From Caulobacteraceae bacterium (lineage in GTDB: Bacteria; Pseudomonadota; Alphaproteobacteria; Caulobacterales; Caulobacteraceae), in assembly GCA_030446805.1 (NCBI GenBank), contig JAUJMO010000001.1, forward strand, positions 1,563,768 through 1,627,767: a DNA stretch of 64,000 nucleotides. The letters are read 5' to 3'. The position numbers were made by a program, and so were the translations under genes. The notes beneath the pieces are model-generated. The model searched no databases. It had not been told where the DNA came from and worked only from the letters and a program-made list of their open reading frames with translations. Shown here in pieces: positions 44,820 through 54,639 of this stretch. Each line of letters begins with the position of its first letter. Positions within the stretch are counted from its first letter, which is position 1.

Positions 44820-46079
44820 GTGCCTCACCGCTCCGCCGTGGTTTGCGCCTTGCTCCTGATGGCGGCATGCGGCGGAAGCGGCGACGGCGGCGAGTCGTCC
44901 GCCCCTCCCCAGACGCCCGCCCCGGCGCCGCCAGCCCCAGCGCCGCCAGCGCCACCGCCGCGAGCTCCCGCCGAAACCCGTCCTCCCAACGGCGTGGGGC
45001 AGCAGCCCGCCTTTCCCAATCAAACACGCGCGCCCCAGCCGAACGCCAGTCATGCCTATCAGATCGAGACCGTCGCGACCGGGCTCCAGCAGCCCTGGGG
45101 TCTGGAGTTCCTGCCGGACGGCCGCATGCTGGTCAGCGAGCGGCCCGGCCGGCTCCGATTTGTCAGCGCCGACGGCGTCCTGTCGCCTCCAATCGCCGGC
45201 CTGCCGCCCGTGGCCGCGACCGGCCAGGGTGGGCTGCTCGACGTGGCGCTCGCGCCCGACTTCGCGGCCAGCCGTCGCGTTTTTTGGGCCTACGCCGAGC
45301 CTCGGGGCGGAGACGCAACCGCCCTAGCGGTCGCCGGCGGCACGCTCAGCCCGGACGGAGCGGCCCTCTCCGACGTCCGGGTGATCTTCCGCCAGGAGCC
45401 CGCCTATGTTTCCGGCCTGCACTTCGGGTCCAGGCTGGTGTTCGACCGGGGCGGCCGGATGTTCATCACCACCGGCGACCGCGGCCAGGGCGCTCCGGCG
45501 CAGGACAGCGCCAATCACGTCGGCAAGGTGATCCGCATCAACGCCGACGGATCGGTTCCCGCGGACAATCCCTTCGTGGGCCTGAACAGCGCGCGGCCGG
45601 AGATCTGGTCCTCCGGCCACCGCAACATCCAGGGCGCGGTGCTGCATCCGGACACCGGTCGACTGTGGACTGTGGAGCACGGGCCCCAGGGCGGAGACGA
45701 GTTGAATCAGCCCGAACCCGGCCGTAACTACGGTTGGCCCCTGATTACCTACGGGGTCAACTACGACGGCAAAGCTATCAGTGAAGGCACGGCCCAGGCC
45801 GGTCTGGAGCAGCCGGTCTACTACTGGGACCCGGTGATCGCGCCGGGCGGAATGGACTTCTACCTGGGCGGGTTGTTCCCCGAATGGCGCGGCAGCCTGT
45901 TCATCGCCGGGCTGCAGCAGGGCGGCGTCGTGCGCCTCACCTTCGACGCCGACCGGGTCCGGACCGAGGAGCGCTTGGCCCTCGGCCTCCGCATCCGCGA
46001 TGTCAAGAACGGCCCCGACCGCCGCCTCTACCTCCTGGACGAATCCGCCGGCCGAATCCTCCGCCTCGCCCCGCCCTGA
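44820..46079 (+). CDS. PQQ-type glucose/sorbosone dehydrogenase lipoprotein
   Basis: This 419-residue protein has a lipoprotein signal (CALLLMAAC, Cys17), a Pro/Ala-rich linker (about 30-60) and a soluble quinoprotein glucose dehydrogenase-type beta-propeller. Markers are [58 protein letters not shown]-like [16 protein letters not shown], and [20 protein letters not shown] with [12 protein letters not shown]. Members oxidise aldoses with PQQ. The start is a GTG with GGGGAAG upstream. It is anchored in the outer or inner membrane facing the periplasm. It does not belong to the arginine operon functionally. PQQ genes are not in the window. Confidence 0.88.
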   Translation: MPHRSAVVCALLLMAACGGSGDGGESSAPPQTPAPAPPAPAPPAPPPRAPAETRPPNGVGQQPAFPNQTRAPQPNASHAYQIETVATGLQQPWGLEFLPDGRMLVSERPGRLRFVSADGVLSPPIAGLPPVAATGQGGLLDVALAPDFAASRRVFWAYAEPRGGDATALAVAGGTLSPDGAALSDVRVIFRQEPAYVSGLHFGSRLVFDRGGRMFITTGDRGQGAPAQDSANHVGKVIRINADGSVPADNPFVGLNSARPEIWSSGHRNIQGAVLHPDTGRLWTVEHGPQGGDELNQPEPGRNYGWPLITYGVNYDGKAISEGTAQAGLEQPVYYWDPVIAPGGMDFYLGGLFPEWRGSLFIAGLQQGGVVRLTFDADRVRTEERLALGLRIRDVKNGPDRRLYLLDESAGRILRLAPP

Positions 46080-46299
46080 TCGGCGTTCTGACGACGCCCC
46101 GACCTCGCCATCAGCGGCGAGCCGGAAGGCGAACTCCGCCTCTGGGTTCTCCTAATCCTGGCGCTCCCACCCAAGACTTTCGAGCCGGCGGCGGTTTCGG
46201 ACCCGCCGTCGCCCGCCACGTCGGCCGCAAGCCGGCGTGCCGCGCCTGCTTTGATCGCCAAAGTTTGATCGCCCAAGGATCGCCCAAGGAATGACCGGC

Positions 46300-47250
46300 T
46301 CAACCGCCCCCCGCCAACCCGCGCGTCAGGCGCAGGCCCGCTGGCAGCATGAGCACGCCGATCAGGCAGGGGAAGATGAACAGGATCAGGGGCAGGGTCA
46401 GCTTGGCCGGCAGGGCCAGCGCCTTTTCCTCCGCCCGCAGCATGCGCTTGCTGCGCATGTCGTCGGCGTAGACGGCCAGGGTCTCGCCCAGGCTGGTGCC
46501 CATCTCCTCCGCCTGGCGCAGCATGGTGGCCAGGCCTCGGGCCTCGTCGATCCCCAAACGGTCGGCCAGGGCGGCCCAGGCCTCCTTGCGCGAGCGGCCG
46601 GCGCGCAGCTCGCGCGTGAGCAGGATCAAGTGCTCGGCCAGGTTTGGATAGCGGCGCGTCATCTCCTCGGCTACCCGGCTCACGGCGGCGTCGAGGCTGA
46701 GGCCGGCCTCGACGGACGCCACCATCAGGTCGAGCATGTCGGGGAAGCCTTCGCGGTACTCGTCCTGCCGCTTGGTGCGCCGCATCTTGAGAACCTGGTC
46801 GGGGCCCATCACCGCCACCAGGCTGAAGGCGCCCGCCGCCAGGGTCGCGTCCATGCCGCCGCTCTCGAGCAGCATGGGTAGGGAGATGATCATGATGGCC
46901 GCGGCGGCCACCAGGCAGGCCAGCTTGGCGCCCAGGAAGATGGGCACGGCCTCACGGCTGGCGAACCCCGCCTGCATGAGCTTGAAGCGCAGGGCCGAGA
47001 CCTGGTTGGGATCGCGCAGGATGGCGCCGTCGCCCAGCCGCTTGACGCCATTGAGCACAGCCACGAGGGGAGCCGGCGGCCGGGCCTCTCGCGCCTTGAT
47101 CTCGGCCGGCGTGTCGCCGGACAGCCGGGCGCGCATGCGGGCGCCGCGGCGGCCCTGGACCACCGTGGACCAGCCCGCGCCTACGACCGCGCCCCCGATC
47201 AGGAGGGCCGCGGTGGCCGTCAAGCCCGTCTGGATGAGCGCAGGGTTCAT
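46300..47250 (-). CDS. tadC: Tad pilus inner membrane protein TadC
   Basis: This 316-residue protein belongs to the type II secretion F family (GspF/TadC-type). Markers are RRTKRQDEYREGFPDMLDLM, VASVEAGLSLDAAVSRVAEE, LAEHLILLTRELRAGRSR, LATMLRQAEEMGTSLGETLA and the terminal helix LPLILFIFPCLIGVLMLPAG. It has four predicted membrane helices. It is the last gene of the minus-strand Tad operon, after tadB with a seven-base gap. With TadB it forms the membrane platform used by the TadA motor to polymerise Flp pili. Confidence 0.93.
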   Translation of the reverse strand: MNPALIQTGLTATAALLIGGAVVGAGWSTVVQGRRGARMRARLSGDTPAEIKAREARPPAPLVAVLNGVKRLGDGAILRDPNQVSALRFKLMQAGFASREAVPIFLGAKLACLVAAAAIMIISLPMLLESGGMDATLAAGAFSLVAVMGPDQVLKMRRTKRQDEYREGFPDMLDLMVASVEAGLSLDAAVSRVAEEMTRRYPNLAEHLILLTRELRAGRSRKEAWAALADRLGIDEARGLATMLRQAEEMGTSLGETLAVYADDMRSKRMLRAEEKALALPAKLTLPLILFIFPCLIGVLMLPAGLRLTRGLAGGG

Positions 47251-47257
47251 GCCGGCC

Positions 47258-48211
47258 TCAAATCTTGAAATTGACCATGCGCTGCATGACCAGGATGCCC
47301 AGGACCATCCACACGCCGAGTCCCGCCAGGCCTACATGGATGGTGCGTTCGTGAATGACCTCGCCGTAGAAATCGGGCTTGAGCACCTGCAGCATCAGAC
47401 CCACGGCGAAAGGGGCGGCTATGAGAATCATGGCCGAGACGCGCGCTTCCGAGGAGGCGGCCTTGATCTTGAGCCGCATCTTGGTGCGTTCACGCACGGT
47501 GCGGGCGTTCATTTTCAGCAGGCCGACCAGATTGCCGCCTGAGCGCTCCTGCAGGCGCACGGTGGCGGCGAACAGGTCCACATCCACCTGTTTGCAGCGA
47601 TCGGCCATGCGCCCGATGGCCTGCTCCAGGGTGGAGCCGAAGGCGATCTCGTCCGCAGCCATGCCGAACTCGGAGCCGATGGGATCAGCCATCTCGCGGC
47701 CCACCAGGGCGATCGCGGTGGGCACGGGGTGCCCCGCCTCCAGCGAACGGACCACCACTTCCAGGGCGTTGGGCAGCTGGGTCACCAGCTTGGCCTCGCG
47801 CTGCCCGCCCACGAATTTCAGGAAAAGGATGGGGACTGCGGTTGAGCCCAGCACGGCTCCGGCCACGGCGCCCCAGGGATTGCGGGTGACGGCAAAGCCC
47901 AGCACGGCCGCGCCCAAGGCCATGGCGGCCACCGTCAATGTCCAACGGCGCGGGTCGTAGACCAGTCCCGAGCGCACCACCATTTGGGCCAGCCAGGGCC
48001 ATTTCAGCCGGCTGGAGCCGTCGGCGGCCAGCCCCCGTTCCTTGCGCAGCTCCACCACCATGTCAGCGAGGGAGGCCAGCCGGTCCACAACCTTGAGCCG
48101 GTGGTTGACCTTGCGCTTGGCCACCCCGACCCGCATCAGCCCCCACAGCCCCTGGGCCAGGGTGAAGATGGCCGCAAAGATCAGAACGAAAAAAGCGGCG
48201 GAGGCGTCCAT
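47258..48211 (-). CDS. tadB: Tad pilus inner membrane protein TadB
   Basis: This 317-residue protein is the TadB partner of TadC. Features are an N-terminal membrane helix, LPNALEVVVRSLEAGHPVPT, AIALVGREMADPIGSEFGMA, EIAFGSTLEQAIGRMADRCK and FAATVRLQERSGGNLVGLLK, followed by two C-terminal membrane helices. It starts one base inside the end of the tadA gene (TGATG) and so is coupled to it. The family usually has four helices. Confidence 0.93.
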   Translation of the reverse strand: MDASAAFFVLIFAAIFTLAQGLWGLMRVGVAKRKVNHRLKVVDRLASLADMVVELRKERGLAADGSSRLKWPWLAQMVVRSGLVYDPRRWTLTVAAMALGAAVLGFAVTRNPWGAVAGAVLGSTAVPILFLKFVGGQREAKLVTQLPNALEVVVRSLEAGHPVPTAIALVGREMADPIGSEFGMAADEIAFGSTLEQAIGRMADRCKQVDVDLFAATVRLQERSGGNLVGLLKMNARTVRERTKMRLKIKAASSEARVSAMILIAAPFAVGLMLQVLKPDFYGEVIHERTIHVGLAGLGVWMVLGILVMQRMVNFKI

Positions 48212-49605
48212 CAGCCCAGCGCCCGGCTCGGGTCGAAATGGGTGGTGTCGTACTGGATTCCGCGACGGTTCATCTCGTCGAGGCAGCGGGGCCTGAGGCC
48301 GGTGGCCCTGTGTTCGCCGCGCACCTTGCCGTCCGCATCCGTCGACAGCCGATGGTACAGGAAGATGTCCTGCATCTGGACGACATTGCCTTCCATCCCG
48401 GTGATCTCGGTGATGTGAGTGACTTTCCGCGTGCCGTCCGACTGACGCATCACCTGGACGATCATGCCCACGGCGGAGGCGATCTGGCCCCGCACCGCCT
48501 CATTGCTCAGCCGCATGCCGCCCATGGCGACCATCTGCTCCAGGCGGGTGATGGCCTCACGGGGGTTGTTGGCGTGGATGGTGGCCATGGAGCCCTCGTG
48601 GCCCGTGTTCATGGCCTGGAGCATGTCAAAGGCCTCCTCGCCCCGGACCTCGCCCAGTATCACGCGATCCGGACGCATCCGCAGAGCGTTCTTGACCAAC
48701 TCACGCTGGCGGATCTCGCCCTTGCCTTCCAGGTTGGGGGGACGGGTCTCCATGCGGATGACGTGCGGCTGTTGCAGCTGCAGCTCCGCGGCGTCCTCGA
48801 TGGTGATCATCCGCTCCTTGTGGCTGATGGCCGCCGAAAGCGCGTTCAGCATGGTCGTCTTGCCCGAGCCGGTTCCACCGCTGATCACCGTGGAGACCCG
48901 GGACTTGATGGCCCCGTGCAGGAATTCCGCGGCGCAGGCCGGCAAGGCCCCGAACTCGACCAAGCGCTCCAGGTCGAACTTTTTCTTGGCGAACTTGCGG
49001 ATGGACACGGCGGCGCCGTCCAGGGTGATGGGCCCGATCGCGGCGTTCACCCGGCTGCCGTCCGCCAGGCGGGCGTCCACCATGGGCGAGCTCTCGTCGA
49101 TCCGACGGCCCACGCCCGCGGCGATGCGGTTCACGATCCGCAGGAGGTGGTCGTTGTCGCGAAAGCGGACGGGCGCGATCTCCAGCTCGCCGCGTCGCTC
49201 GATGTAGATCTGGAACGGCCCGTTGATCAGGATGTCGCTGATGCTGTCGTCCTTGAGCAGCGGCTCGATCGGGCCCAACCCCACCATCTCGTCGAAGATG
49301 CTGTCGCCCAGCTCCTCCAGTTCGGCGGTGTTGAAGGGCAGCCGCTCCGCCCGGACGAAGTCGCCGACCAACTGCCGCACGTGCGAACGCATGTCGCCGC
49401 GCTCGAGCTTCTCGAGCTTGGCCAGGTCGAGCTCGTCGATCAGCTTGGAGTGCAGCCGCAGCTTGACGTCCAACTGATCGTTGGAGGGCGTCGGCGCTGG
49501 CGGAGGCGGCTCGGGGGCAAGCACCAGCTTGGGCGCCTCCGGCGGGGGCGGGAGGGCGGCGTCGGCCGGCGCGGGCGCGGCGCGGCGCAGGTTGAAGCGG
49601 CTCAT
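48211..49605 (-). CDS. cpaF: Tad/Cpa secretion ATPase TadA (CpaF)
   Basis: This 464-residue protein is a hexameric VirB11-like ATPase that powers pilus assembly. Motifs are Walker A at 243-251 (SGGTGSGKTT), the Asp box in ITIEDAAELQL, Walker B in LVKNALRMRPDRVILGEVRG, and the His box in GHEGSMATIHAN. The N-terminal 50 residues are Pro-rich and disordered, then a domain LHSKLIDELDLAKLEKLERG. It overlaps cpaE by four bases. The start ATG at 49605 fits family length. Confidence 0.95.
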   Translation of the reverse strand: MSRFNLRRAAPAPADAALPPPPEAPKLVLAPEPPPPAPTPSNDQLDVKLRLHSKLIDELDLAKLEKLERGDMRSHVRQLVGDFVRAERLPFNTAELEELGDSIFDEMVGLGPIEPLLKDDSISDILINGPFQIYIERRGELEIAPVRFRDNDHLLRIVNRIAAGVGRRIDESSPMVDARLADGSRVNAAIGPITLDGAAVSIRKFAKKKFDLERLVEFGALPACAAEFLHGAIKSRVSTVISGGTGSGKTTMLNALSAAISHKERMITIEDAAELQLQQPHVIRMETRPPNLEGKGEIRQRELVKNALRMRPDRVILGEVRGEEAFDMLQAMNTGHEGSMATIHANNPREAITRLEQMVAMGGMRLSNEAVRGQIASAVGMIVQVMRQSDGTRKVTHITEITGMEGNVVQMQDIFLYHRLSTDADGKVRGEHRATGLRPRCLDEMNRRGIQYDTTHFDPSRALG

Positions 49606-50771
49606 GCGGCGCCCCGGCGAGCGTCCTGCCCGTGATCGGACCCCGCCACGAGGCGGTCCACCAGGCGTTTGACGTCTTGCACGATCTTCGACTTGGGCCG
49701 GTGCTGGCTGATGGAGCCGCCCAGGTTGACGGAAGCGGCGGCCGCCTCCCAATCCGAGGTGATCCCGCCCGCGGCCTTGCGTTGCAGCGCCTTTTCGGCC
49801 TCCACCAGGGAGGGCACGGGGCCGAAGACCCGGCTGGCCAGCCGGTTCACCACCAGCCTCGCCTGCTTGCCGCCGTCGAGGTCCGCCTCGATCTCGTTCA
49901 CCAGCGCACGCGCAGCCAGCAGGGCCGGCACGGTCAGCTCGGACACCACGCAGACTTCGTCGGAGCCGGCCAGCACATCCAGCGTCCAGGGCTGGCGGAT
50001 ACGCGGCAGGTCCACCACCACCGCGCCGTAAACCTGGCAGGCGACTTCGAGCAGGCGCAGCACCGCTTCCGGCGTGATCTGGCTAAAGGCGTTGGGATTG
50101 CGCGGCGCAGCGAGCAGGTCGAAGCCGGCGGAGGTCTGCACCGCAAAGGCGCTCAAGACGGCGGCGTCGATCCGCTCGGGCGTTGCGGACGACGAGGCGA
50201 GATGCATGAGGGGCGTGGCGCCCAGAAACGCAGAGGCCGCACCGTCGGCCAGATTCAGGTCCACCAGGCACACCCGACGCCCGTCCTTCTGCAGCCCGCT
50301 CAGGGCGTCGGCGATCTCGATGGCCAAGGTGGTGGCTCCGGCCCCGCCCGCAGCGCTGACCACGCTCCAGCAGCGCGAGGACTGCCCGCCCGAAGGCGGA
50401 GCGGCGGTCATGAGCCGGGCGGCGATCCGCGCCAGGGCGTCCGGCGCGAAAGGCGCCTCCAGCACGTCCGACCGCTCCAGCCGCAGCAGGGCCCGCACCA
50501 GATTGGTGGGCAGATGGCCGCCGGCCAGCACGGTGGGCGGCGGCGGCGACAAGCGGCTCAGCGCTTCGATGGCCTGCACCAGGAGATCGGGCGCGGTGGC
50601 GTCCGCATCGATCAGCACGAGGTCGGGGCTTCGATCCCCCCGGCCCGCTTCAAGCAACACCTCGGGGGCGACGATCTGCATGGCCGCGCCAGGCAGGGCC
50701 TCGCGTGCGGTGGGCGCCAGGCGCTCGCCCACCACGCACACACGGCGACCGGTCATCACGGGATTGGACAT
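49602..50771 (-). CDS. cpaE: Pilus localisation protein CpaE/TadZ (ParA-like)
   Basis: This 389-residue protein has an atypical receiver-like N-terminal half (VCVVGERLAPTAREALPGAA, LVLIDADATAPDLL) and a ParA/MinD-type ATPase half. The Walker A loop at about 138-149 reads VSAAGGAGATTLAIEIADAL, lacking the two lysines of KGGxGKT, as in some TadZ proteins, so nucleotide binding or hydrolysis may be weak. Further motifs are VCLVDLNLADGAASAFLG and VVVDLPRIRQPWTLDVL. CpaE/TadZ marks the pole where the Tad apparatus assembles. ATG 50771 is preferred over an earlier start that adds 23 residues. Confidence 0.9.
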   Translation of the reverse strand: MSNPVMTGRRVCVVGERLAPTAREALPGAAMQIVAPEVLLEAGRGDRSPDLVLIDADATAPDLLVQAIEALSRLSPPPPTVLAGGHLPTNLVRALLRLERSDVLEAPFAPDALARIAARLMTAAPPSGGQSSRCWSVVSAAGGAGATTLAIEIADALSGLQKDGRRVCLVDLNLADGAASAFLGATPLMHLASSSATPERIDAAVLSAFAVQTSAGFDLLAAPRNPNAFSQITPEAVLRLLEVACQVYGAVVVDLPRIRQPWTLDVLAGSDEVCVVSELTVPALLAARALVNEIEADLDGGKQARLVVNRLASRVFGPVPSLVEAEKALQRKAAGGITSDWEAAAASVNLGGSISQHRPKSKIVQDVKRLVDRLVAGSDHGQDARRGAA

Positions 50772-50881
50772 TGCGGCTTTACGGCCTCGCTCGGGCGGAC
50801 AGGGGGCGGCTGCGGAAGCCGCGGTTAGGACACTCTGCACGGCCAGATGTTTCGGTTTCGCTTACGCTGTTCGCGGCCTTG

Positions 50882-51502
50882 TCATCCGCCTGACGAGCGG
50901 AGATCCTCGGCCAGCACGGTCGTCTCCACCGGGGGAAGGGTGGCGAAGGCGCCGGGAACCAGGCGGCCCAGCATGGCCGAGCCGGACGGGGCGCCCGCCA
51001 CCCGGACGCTAATCAGGGGCCTGAGCGCGCCCGCCACCCCGGCCGTATCGGCCCCGGACTCCTGGTAACGGATCGTGACATGCGACCGCTCCAGGACGGA
51101 AAAGGCGTCGCACATGCCCACCCGTTCCGGTCCCGCCGCGTCGCCGCACGCGCTCGAGTTCGGGCCGTAGAAGATGCGTGCAAAGGCCGCCACGCTGTAG
51201 ATTCCGCCCGTGCAGCTCTGCCCGGAGCCGGTGCAAAGGCGCTCGTAATCCCCCGCCGGCTCGCCCGACTGAACGCCCGTTTCCAGTCCCGTCATGCTGG
51301 ACAGGTCCGAGGACACCGGATCGGACACGGCCGCGATCCGGGCGCCCACCCGGGCTGCCTCCACCGCCTGGTTCCAGCGGAACAGGTACACGCCCAGGTC
51401 GAAGACCCCGATAATGCCGGTGAACAGGAAAGGCGCCACGATGGCCGTTTCTATGGCCGTGGCGCCTCGGCGGTCCCGCAGGGCGGCGAGCATGCGCTTC
51501 AT
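50882..51502 (-). CDS. TadE-like pseudopilin-type protein
   Basis: This 206-residue protein begins MKRMLAALRDRRGATAIETA and IVAPFLFTGIIGVFDLGVYL, a TadE-type N-terminal with RRGATAIE before a hydrophobic helix, which looks like a prepilin peptidase site. The rest is a periplasmic domain with a disulfide-candidate set (CTGSGQSCTGG, SACGDAAGPERVGMC). It overlaps the upstream tadE-like gene by four bases. Such minor pilins prime or cap Flp pili and need prepilin peptidase processing; only a decayed peptidase fragment is seen in this window. Confidence 0.8.
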   Translation of the reverse strand: MKRMLAALRDRRGATAIETAIVAPFLFTGIIGVFDLGVYLFRWNQAVEAARVGARIAAVSDPVSSDLSSMTGLETGVQSGEPAGDYERLCTGSGQSCTGGIYSVAAFARIFYGPNSSACGDAAGPERVGMCDAFSVLERSHVTIRYQESGADTAGVAGALRPLISVRVAGAPSGSAMLGRLVPGAFATLPPVETTVLAEDLRSSGG

Positions 51503-51951
51503 CCACCCGTCCAGCGTTCTTCGTGCGCCACATGCACCCGAACGGGGCCCACGCCGACCATCCGGAGCATGCCGAAGCCCTGGTACGGCCGGTCGCTCTC
51601 CAGACGGACCACCCGAACCTGGTCGCCTCCTGCATAGGAGCCGCCGCTGTTGTCGAGCAGGCGGTAGCTGACCGACACCTCGCCCGGCGTCCAGCCCTTG
51701 ACCCGTACTGCGCCACCGCTGGCCGTCTGGCCCGTCACCGCCAGATTGCGAGCCTTGTCCTCGGACGTGGCCACATCCCGCGAGCGGGCCAGATAGTGGG
51801 CCGCGGCGGCCAGGCCGCTCTTCATTCGGTGCCTCTCGCCAAGCAGCCAGCCCGCGTCCGCCGCCGCAAAGCCCAGGAACAGCAAAACGGGCAGAGCGAA
51901 CGCGGTCTCGATGCCGGCCGAACCCCGGCGACAGTGCGCGAATGTCGTCAC
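51499..51951 (-). CDS. Second TadE-like pseudopilin
   Basis: This 150-residue protein begins at a GTG and reads MTTFAHCRRGSAGIETAFAL, then PVLLFLGFAAADAGWLLGER. Again a prepilin peptidase-like site (RRGSAGIE) precedes a hydrophobic helix. The rest is beta-rich (AVRVKGWTPGEVSVSYRLLD). It lies eight bases downstream of tadG and overlaps the next tadE-like gene by four bases. It is a minor pilin candidate. The start is uncertain because no strong ribosome site precedes it. Confidence 0.75.
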   Translation of the reverse strand: MTTFAHCRRGSAGIETAFALPVLLFLGFAAADAGWLLGERHRMKSGLAAAAHYLARSRDVATSEDKARNLAVTGQTASGGAVRVKGWTPGEVSVSYRLLDNSGGSYAGGDQVRVVRLESDRPYQGFGMLRMVGVGPVRVHVAHEERWTGG

Positions 51952-51959
51952 GGACCGGC

Positions 51960-53282
51960 TCAACGGCGCACGTCCACCTGGTCGCGAGCCTGGCGGTCGA
52001 CGCCCCCGCGCAGTCCACCGATCAGCTCGCCCCAGATCACGTCGTCCTCGCCGCTGCCCATGGGCTCGGTGAGAAACACCTTGGCGAAAGCGGCCACCGG
52101 AACGGAGCTCGCGGACAGGTTCTCGTTCTGGCAGTTCAAGACGGCCACGGGAAGAACGCGCCGGTCGGCGTCCGACCTCGGCGGCACGCCCCCCGCCCTG
52201 CCGATCTCCCAGCGATAGACCTGGTAACGGCTTGGCGTGCTCGGACTGACCGTGCCCGCCGCATAGTTGAAATAGAAGATTGTCCCGCCGATCTCCGCCG
52301 AGGCCGGCGAGCCGTGACGGGTGCGCATATGCTCCACCACGTTCCAGCGGCCGTCGCCCACGCGGGCGCAGGTCGCGCTCGCAAAGCAGTTGTCCCGGGG
52401 ATAGCTGGTCACATTGCTGGCCGCCGGATAGGTGGCGGCCTGCTTTTTGTAACTGCCCTGGTAGTCGCCGAACCGGGTGTTCAAACCTTCGGATACGGAG
52501 GAGATGACGCCCGTGCGCAGCGTCACGCCGGAAACGGCGTAGCAGGCGGCGGGCGACACCTCGGCGAAGTAGTCCTTCATCTCGTTGGCACCCTTCCCGC
52601 CGACGGGCGGTTCGAGATAGCCGAACTGGCCTGGGGCGTAGGCCGATCCTCCCTTGCCGCGCAGCTGGAGCTGCCGGCCGCGGAAGCTGGGGTCGTTGAG
52701 CGCGCGCTCGAGCTCCCAGCTCTCGTCGTCTTCGACGGGGTTGCAGATGAACACCGGGGCCGCGCCGCACATCTGCGCCATGCGGCCGCCCACCGCCTTG
52801 GCGCTGAGCGAGACCGACACGATGCCGGCCGCGAGCCGGGGGGGGAACAGGGTGCTGATCGTCTCGGGCCTGACGGTCACCTCCAGATAGCGGGCCTCGC
52901 GCGGGTCCGCGGTCACATAGTCCGCGGTCACCGGATCGGCGTCGCTGACCGGCAGGGACGACAGATAGCGCGCCGACTGGACCTGAACCGCTCCCGCCGG
53001 GGTGTTGGCGAACCGCTTATCGTTGGACACGAGGGTGTTCATGGCGCGGCCCGCGCGCTGGATGGCGTCGCTGCGCCCGTCCAGCTCCACCGCCCCGGCG
53101 CGCGCCATGGCGTCGGCCGCACCCTGCAGCTCGGCCTCGAGATTGTAGATCCGCGCCACGTCCACGGAGAGCGCGCAAAGCGCGGCCAGGGCCGGAGCCG
53201 CCAGGGCCAGCCAGACGATCACCCCGCCTTCGCGCGCGCTTGCGAAGCGGTTGAGCCGGCTCAGGCTGGGGCGTCGGCCCAT
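51960..53282 (-). CDS. tadG: TadG-like pilus-associated protein
   Basis: This 440-residue protein starts with RLNRFASAREGGVIVWLALA and APALAALCALSVDVARIYNL, a TadG-type N-terminal membrane helix followed by VDVARIYN as in the family's conserved opening. The large periplasmic part contains several cysteines (MCGAAPVFICNP, DNCFASATC). No clear von Willebrand A motif was recognised, so it may be a shortened form of about 440 residues. The gene starts one base after the cpaC stop region. It replaces cpaD in the usual Caulobacter order cpaC-cpaD-cpaE. Confidence 0.78.
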   Translation of the reverse strand: MGRRPSLSRLNRFASAREGGVIVWLALAAPALAALCALSVDVARIYNLEAELQGAADAMARAGAVELDGRSDAIQRAGRAMNTLVSNDKRFANTPAGAVQVQSARYLSSLPVSDADPVTADYVTADPREARYLEVTVRPETISTLFPPRLAAGIVSVSLSAKAVGGRMAQMCGAAPVFICNPVEDDESWELERALNDPSFRGRQLQLRGKGGSAYAPGQFGYLEPPVGGKGANEMKDYFAEVSPAACYAVSGVTLRTGVISSVSEGLNTRFGDYQGSYKKQAATYPAASNVTSYPRDNCFASATCARVGDGRWNVVEHMRTRHGSPASAEIGGTIFYFNYAAGTVSPSTPSRYQVYRWEIGRAGGVPPRSDADRRVLPVAVLNCQNENLSASSVPVAAFAKVFLTEPMGSGEDDVIWGELIGGLRGGVDRQARDQVDVRR

Positions 53283-53283
53283 G

Positions 53284-54639
53284 TCAACGCGCCCCGCCCG
53301 TCGTGGGCGCCAGACGCTTGTCCAGCGCGCGGCCCTTCAGGAAGATGGCGGCCTGGCTCGGGTCGACCGTGGACGCGAGCGGATCGCGCAAGCCCCCGTT
53401 CGGAGAATCCGTGGGCGCCACGACCCGAGGCGTCACCACGATGACCAGCTCCGTCTCGGCCCGACGCCAGCGGGCCGAGCGGAACAAGGCTCCCAGCACC
53501 GGGATGTCGCCCAGGAAGGGCAGCTGCCGAACCGCGTTCGAATACTCCTGCTGGAAGAGACCCGCGACCGCGAAACTCTGACCCTCGCGCAGCTCCACCG
53601 TGGTGGTGGCCCGCCGCACCGACAGGCCGGGGATCTCCACCCCCTGGATGCGGACGCCCTGGCGGCTGTCGAGCTGGCTGACTTCCGGCGCGACCTTGAG
53701 GCGGATCAAGCCGCCTTCGCTTACCAGCGGCGTGAACTCGAGCTTGACCCCGAACGGCTTGAACTCGATGCCAAGGTCGCGGGCGCCATCCTCGCCGCGG
53801 GTCACTGCAACCGGGACGGGGAATTCGCCGCCGGCCAGGAAGCTCGCGGGCTCGCCCGACAAGGCCGTGAGGTTCGGGCGCGCGAGCGTCCGCAGCACGC
53901 CCTTCTCCTCCAGCGCGCTGATCAGGACGTCGATGTTGGTCGTCCCGGAGTTGGTGGCGATGGAGGCTACGCTTTGGGGCGTGCCGCTCAGAACGCCTGC
54001 GCCCGAGGCGAAGATGAAGCCGGACAGATTCGCCAGCTGAACGTCGATGCCGAGCTCCTTGAGCGAGTTGCGCGAGGCCTCGATGACTCGCACCTCCAGC
54101 ATGACCTGCTCGGAGCCGCGCACGGCCAGCGCGGCCGTGATGTCGGCGGCGGGTACATAGCGTTCGGCGATGCTGCGCACCCGCGCCGCCTGGCTCGCGG
54201 TCGCGACCGAGCCGGACAGGAGGACGCCCTTGCCGACGCTGCGAACGGCCACCTTCTCCCCTGGAAGGGCGGCGCCGATGTCCGCCTCGATGGCGGAGCT
54301 GTCGTGGCCCACCACCACGTCGATGACCTCCACGAGATCACGCCCGCGGTTGTAAACCAGGATGTTGGTGCCCCCGAGCGCCTTGCCGCGCACGTAGAAG
54401 CTCTGGTCGGTGGTGGCCACGATCTGTGCGATCTCGGGCTGCGCCACCACCACCTCGCCTACCGGCCCGTCCAGGCGAAAGGCGGCGGACTTGTTGACGG
54501 GCACCGCAACCGTGCGGCTCACCCCGCCGTAGGCGGGCGCTCTCGTCTGCGCGAATGCCGTCCCGGCCCCGATGGCCGGGAGCAGCAGCGCGGCGGCCAG
54601 CAAGCCGACCAGAGCTCCAGACCGCTTCAAGCGCCCCAC
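53284..54639 (-). CDS. cpaC: Secretin of Tad/Cpa system (CpaC/RcpA)
   Basis: This 451-residue protein has a signal peptide (1-30), a pilus and BON-like N-terminal region (VPVNKSAAFRLDGPVGEVVV, YVRGKALGGTNILVYNRGRD), and a secretin domain (VMLEVRVIEASRNSLKELGI, LISALEEKGVLRTLARPNLT, VELREGQSFAVAGLFQQEYS, LPFLGDIPVLGALFRSARWR). It forms the outer membrane ring through which the pilus passes. It overlaps cpaB by 13 bases and precedes tadG. A cpaD partner, which helps the secretin, is not present. Confidence 0.94.
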   Translation of the reverse strand: MGRLKRSGALVGLLAAALLLPAIGAGTAFAQTRAPAYGGVSRTVAVPVNKSAAFRLDGPVGEVVVAQPEIAQIVATTDQSFYVRGKALGGTNILVYNRGRDLVEVIDVVVGHDSSAIEADIGAALPGEKVAVRSVGKGVLLSGSVATASQAARVRSIAERYVPAADITAALAVRGSEQVMLEVRVIEASRNSLKELGIDVQLANLSGFIFASGAGVLSGTPQSVASIATNSGTTNIDVLISALEEKGVLRTLARPNLTALSGEPASFLAGGEFPVPVAVTRGEDGARDLGIEFKPFGVKLEFTPLVSEGGLIRLKVAPEVSQLDSRQGVRIQGVEIPGLSVRRATTTVELREGQSFAVAGLFQQEYSNAVRQLPFLGDIPVLGALFRSARWRRAETELVIVVTPRVVAPTDSPNGGLRDPLASTVDPSQAAIFLKGRALDKRLAPTTGGAR

